Shown here in pieces: positions 6,035-7,589 of a stretch of 7,589 nt of DNA (its first letter is position 1; the number at the start of each line of letters is the position of its first letter). The position numbers and the translations under genes were made by a program. The stretch is from Proteobacteria bacterium UBA6920 (GTDB lineage Bacteria > Pseudomonadota > Gammaproteobacteria > SG8-11): assembly GCA_002448875.1 (NCBI GenBank), contig DKAS01000058.1:1-7589 (forward strand). Direction: 5' to 3'. Under the pieces are notes generated by a model. The model had not been told where the DNA came from and did no database searches. It saw only the letters and a list, made by a program, of their open reading frames with translations.

Positions 6035-7384
6035 ATGTCAAAGGTGTCTCCAAAAACTGTCGCTGTAACTTCACTGCTGCTTCTGTTCGCCACCCTCGCC
6101 CCAAACCTGCAAGCCGCGCCCGTGTCCGGCACCGTTTCCGGATACCAATCCATCAGCCAGGTACGCTGTAGAAATACGACGTCAAGACAACGAGTGATCA
6201 CCGCGGTCAATGCCGATGGCTCATGGAATTGTGAGCAGGCCGGGCTTGTGGTCAAAACCGGCGACAACATCGCGGTGGATTTCCAACTGGCGGCGCAAGG
6301 CCTGCTGCCTGACAGGCCGCAAGCGCTGTCGACCCTGGGCGCCACGAATTTTGTCCAGTTGCAATGGAGCCCGGTCGCCACGGCAACTCACTATTCCGTT
6401 TACCGCGACACCCAGCCCGCTGTCGTCCCTTCCGCGGTCACCAAGCTGATCGACGTGGTTGAACCGCGATATAACGACAATAGCGTCACCCCGGATGTGA
6501 TGTACTTCTATGTGGTGACCGCAACCAACGGCACGGGTGAAGGCCTGCCGAGCGCCGTGGCTCTAGGCACCACCAACGCCGCCGGCCTGGACCACCGCAC
6601 ACTCCCGACAACCTGTTCCCAGGGCGGTTGCCACGACGGGATGAACGCTACAGGCAAACCCGCCAACCACCTGCCGACCACCAGCGAATGCAGCAACTGC
6701 CACCAGACTACCGCATGGTTGCCCGCTGTCGTTAATCACACGGGGATCGTCAATAATTGCGCGGTATGCCACAACGGCACTTTTGCCTCGGGAAAACTTC
6801 CCACTCACCTGCCAACGACCGGTGATTGCAGCACCTGCCATACCACCGTGGCATGGCGACCCGCGCTGTTCGATCACACGGGAATCGTCAGTAGTTGCGC
6901 GACATGTCACAATGGGGCAACCGCCTCGGGCAAACCGGCCAATCACCTGCCGACCACCGGCGATTGCAGCACTTGCCATACAACCACCGCATGGCTGCCC
7001 GCGCATTTCATTCACACGGGAATCGTCAATAATTGCGCAGCATGCCACAATGGAGTAAACGCCACGGGCAAGCCGGTGACTCACCTGGCGACAACCCAGG
7101 ATTGCAGCGTCTGCCACCAGACGTCACTGTGGCTGCCGGCCACCTATACCCATCGCACCGCCAACTACCCGGGCGACCATAATCCACGCGTCACCTGCGT
7201 TTCGTGCCACGTGAACAATAGCGAGGCGATCATCTATAACACACCCAGCCTGGCGCCGAGTTGCGCGGCTTGCCACGCGGCGAGATATATGCCGTCTGTT
7301 GGAGCACATGGCGGTCAACCGGTGCTGGTCAACAACAACTGCGGGCAATCCGGCTGCCACCGCGTCGGGGACGCCATCTGGTAG
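6035..7384 (+). CDS. Exported multiheme cytochrome c with fibronectin type III-like domain (11 heme motifs)
   Basis: 449 residues. A signal peptide (hydrophobic VAVTSLLLLFATLA at 9-22, likely cleavage after LQA at 27) sends it across the inner membrane, where c-type heme is attached. Residues 28-92 form a small domain with two cysteines (C45, C66) that may make a disulfide. Residues about 94-180 look like a fibronectin type III fold (LQWSPVATATHYSVYRD, then MYFYVVTATNGTGEG). The remainder binds heme: CXXCH at 219, 242, 265, 288, 311, 334, 357, 388 and 410, and CX4CH at 194 (CSQGGCH) and 436 (CGQSGCH). Histidines at 187, 212, 235, 258, 281, 304, 327, 350, 373, 382 and 425 could supply the second axial ligand for all 11 hemes. 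No lipobox or obvious membrane anchor is seen. It likely carries electrons in the periplasm or outside the cell; the final location, partners and redox role are not shown by sequence. It appears monocistronic, with a strong terminator immediately downstream and no cytochrome-maturation or porin gene nearby. Confidence 0.93.
   Translation: MSKVSPKTVAVTSLLLLFATLAPNLQAAPVSGTVSGYQSISQVRCRNTTSRQRVITAVNADGSWNCEQAGLVVKTGDNIAVDFQLAAQGLLPDRPQALSTLGATNFVQLQWSPVATATHYSVYRDTQPAVVPSAVTKLIDVVEPRYNDNSVTPDVMYFYVVTATNGTGEGLPSAVALGTTNAAGLDHRTLPTTCSQGGCHDGMNATGKPANHLPTTSECSNCHQTTAWLPAVVNHTGIVNNCAVCHNGTFASGKLPTHLPTTGDCSTCHTTVAWRPALFDHTGIVSSCATCHNGATASGKPANHLPTTGDCSTCHTTTAWLPAHFIHTGIVNNCAACHNGVNATGKPVTHLATTQDCSVCHQTSLWLPATYTHRTANYPGDHNPRVTCVSCHVNNSEAIIYNTPSLAPSCAACHAARYMPSVGAHGGQPVLVNNNCGQSGCHRVGDAIW
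6593..7153 (+). repeat. Tandem coding repeat: 138-bp units (two 23-residue heme cells each)
   Basis: Within the cytochrome gene, two alternating 23-residue cells repeat. Type A reads C-x-x-CHNG-x-x-A-x-GKP-x-x-HLPTT; type B reads C-S-x-CH-x-T-x-x-W-x-PA-x-x-x-HTGIV. Type A heme motifs begin at residues 194, 242, 288 and 334, type B at 219, 265, 311 and 357. At DNA level the CACACGGG-x-ATCGTCA segment recurs at 6737, 6875 and 7013, exactly 138 bp apart, and the CACCTG block before the type B motif recurs with the same period. Copies differ mostly by scattered substitutions, so duplication was not very recent or the copies are under selection. Confidence 0.9.
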
Positions 7385-7397
7385 ACTTTGGCTAACC

Positions 7398-7456
7398 GGG
7401 ATCAAAGAACAGTCCTGATATGTGGAATCGCAGGCTGTTTTTTGATCCCTTTTTTT
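7398..7456 (+). terminator. Rho-independent terminator of the cytochrome gene
   Basis: GGGATCAAAGAACAGTCCTG (7398-7417) pairs with 7431-7449 as 18 Watson-Crick pairs, one G-U pair and one bulged T, around a 13-nt loop, followed at once by seven T residues (7450-7456). It begins 13 nt after the stop codon. There is no matching T-run for the minus strand, so it should work mainly for plus-strand transcripts. Confidence 0.92.
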
Positions 7457-7589
7457 ATGTTCTGGAAGTCATGGTTAGATTGGTAAACTCCTAACGCCAT
7501 CAACTCATAAACAAACCACTCACGCCAGATCTCCACTCAGCCTACGGGGTCGCCTGCTGGACAAACGTCAGCCCCCGATTGCTCCAACC
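7457..7589. other. Right-edge sequence, no supported gene
   Basis: 133 nt with no recognisable feature. On the minus strand the frame from the right edge is open for 15 codons to a TAG at 7542-7544 (ending RGLTFVQQATP), which could be the last part of a gene lying to the right. It is too short to support a call. Confidence 0.4.

Noticed and set aside
6563..7117. 184-residue minus-strand frame opposite the heme repeats
   Set aside because: It is the antisense of the 138-bp tandem repeat and so looks repetitive itself; it has no independent support.
6593..7153. CRISPR-like regular repeat spacing
   Set aside because: The 138-bp period is a coding repeat with heme motifs in frame and no short identical repeat with unique spacers.
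7542..7589. Possible C-terminal end of a minus-strand gene at the right edge
   Set aside because: Only 15 codons are visible, which is too short to distinguish from chance.

Overview
The window looks like a piece of a proteobacterial chromosome, most likely gammaproteobacterial. The evidence is the gene order: a VC_2705-type sodium:solute symporter, then a cNMP/CBS/DUF294 nucleotidyltransferase-like protein, then a DnaQ-type 3'-5' exonuclease. I recognise this arrangement from acetate and short-chain-acid utilisation loci of that class, but only from memory, so the taxonomic call is tentative. The organism also makes an exported multiheme cytochrome c, which points to anaerobic, metal-related or other extracytoplasmic electron transfer.

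Left part (1-3993, plus strand, roughly 58-68% GC in lines I sampled). The 3' part of the symporter gene enters from the left edge. A perfect 12-bp hairpin with no U-tract follows, ending 12 nt before the start of the DUF294-family gene. Three nt after that gene the exonuclease begins. The three genes are tightly packed and probably form one transcription unit, with the hairpin as a possible internal control or processing point.

Middle part (4036-5301, minus strand, nearer 48-50% GC). A gene convergent to the exonuclease encodes a 421-residue protein with recognisable ATP-grasp elements in permuted order: the acidic, metal-binding EIN strand comes near the N-terminus, and the nucleotide-binding Lys, D-x-R and N-x-R elements come at the C-terminus. 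It is an orphan ligase-like protein of unknown substrate. A 733-nt low-GC intergenic region follows (5302-6034). It contains two diverged direct copies of a ~105-bp sequence 341 bp apart, each with an ACGAC-N4-GTCGT dyad; no gene there is convincing.

Right part (6035-7384, plus strand). A secreted 449-residue cytochrome has a signal peptide, a small two-cysteine N-terminal domain, a fibronectin type III-like domain and a C-terminal part with 11 heme-attachment motifs (nine CXXCH, two CX4CH). The core is a strikingly exact lattice: one CXXCH and one extra His every 23 residues, encoded by a 138-bp tandem DNA repeat. A strong rho-independent terminator (7398-7456) closes the gene, so it appears to be monocistronic. 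The last ~130 nt hold nothing I can support beyond a possible 15-codon end of a minus-strand gene.

I see no CRISPR array, tRNA, rRNA, insertion sequence or phage gene. The most unusual elements are the 23-residue heme lattice, the permuted ATP-grasp protein and the duplicated intergenic sequence between them.
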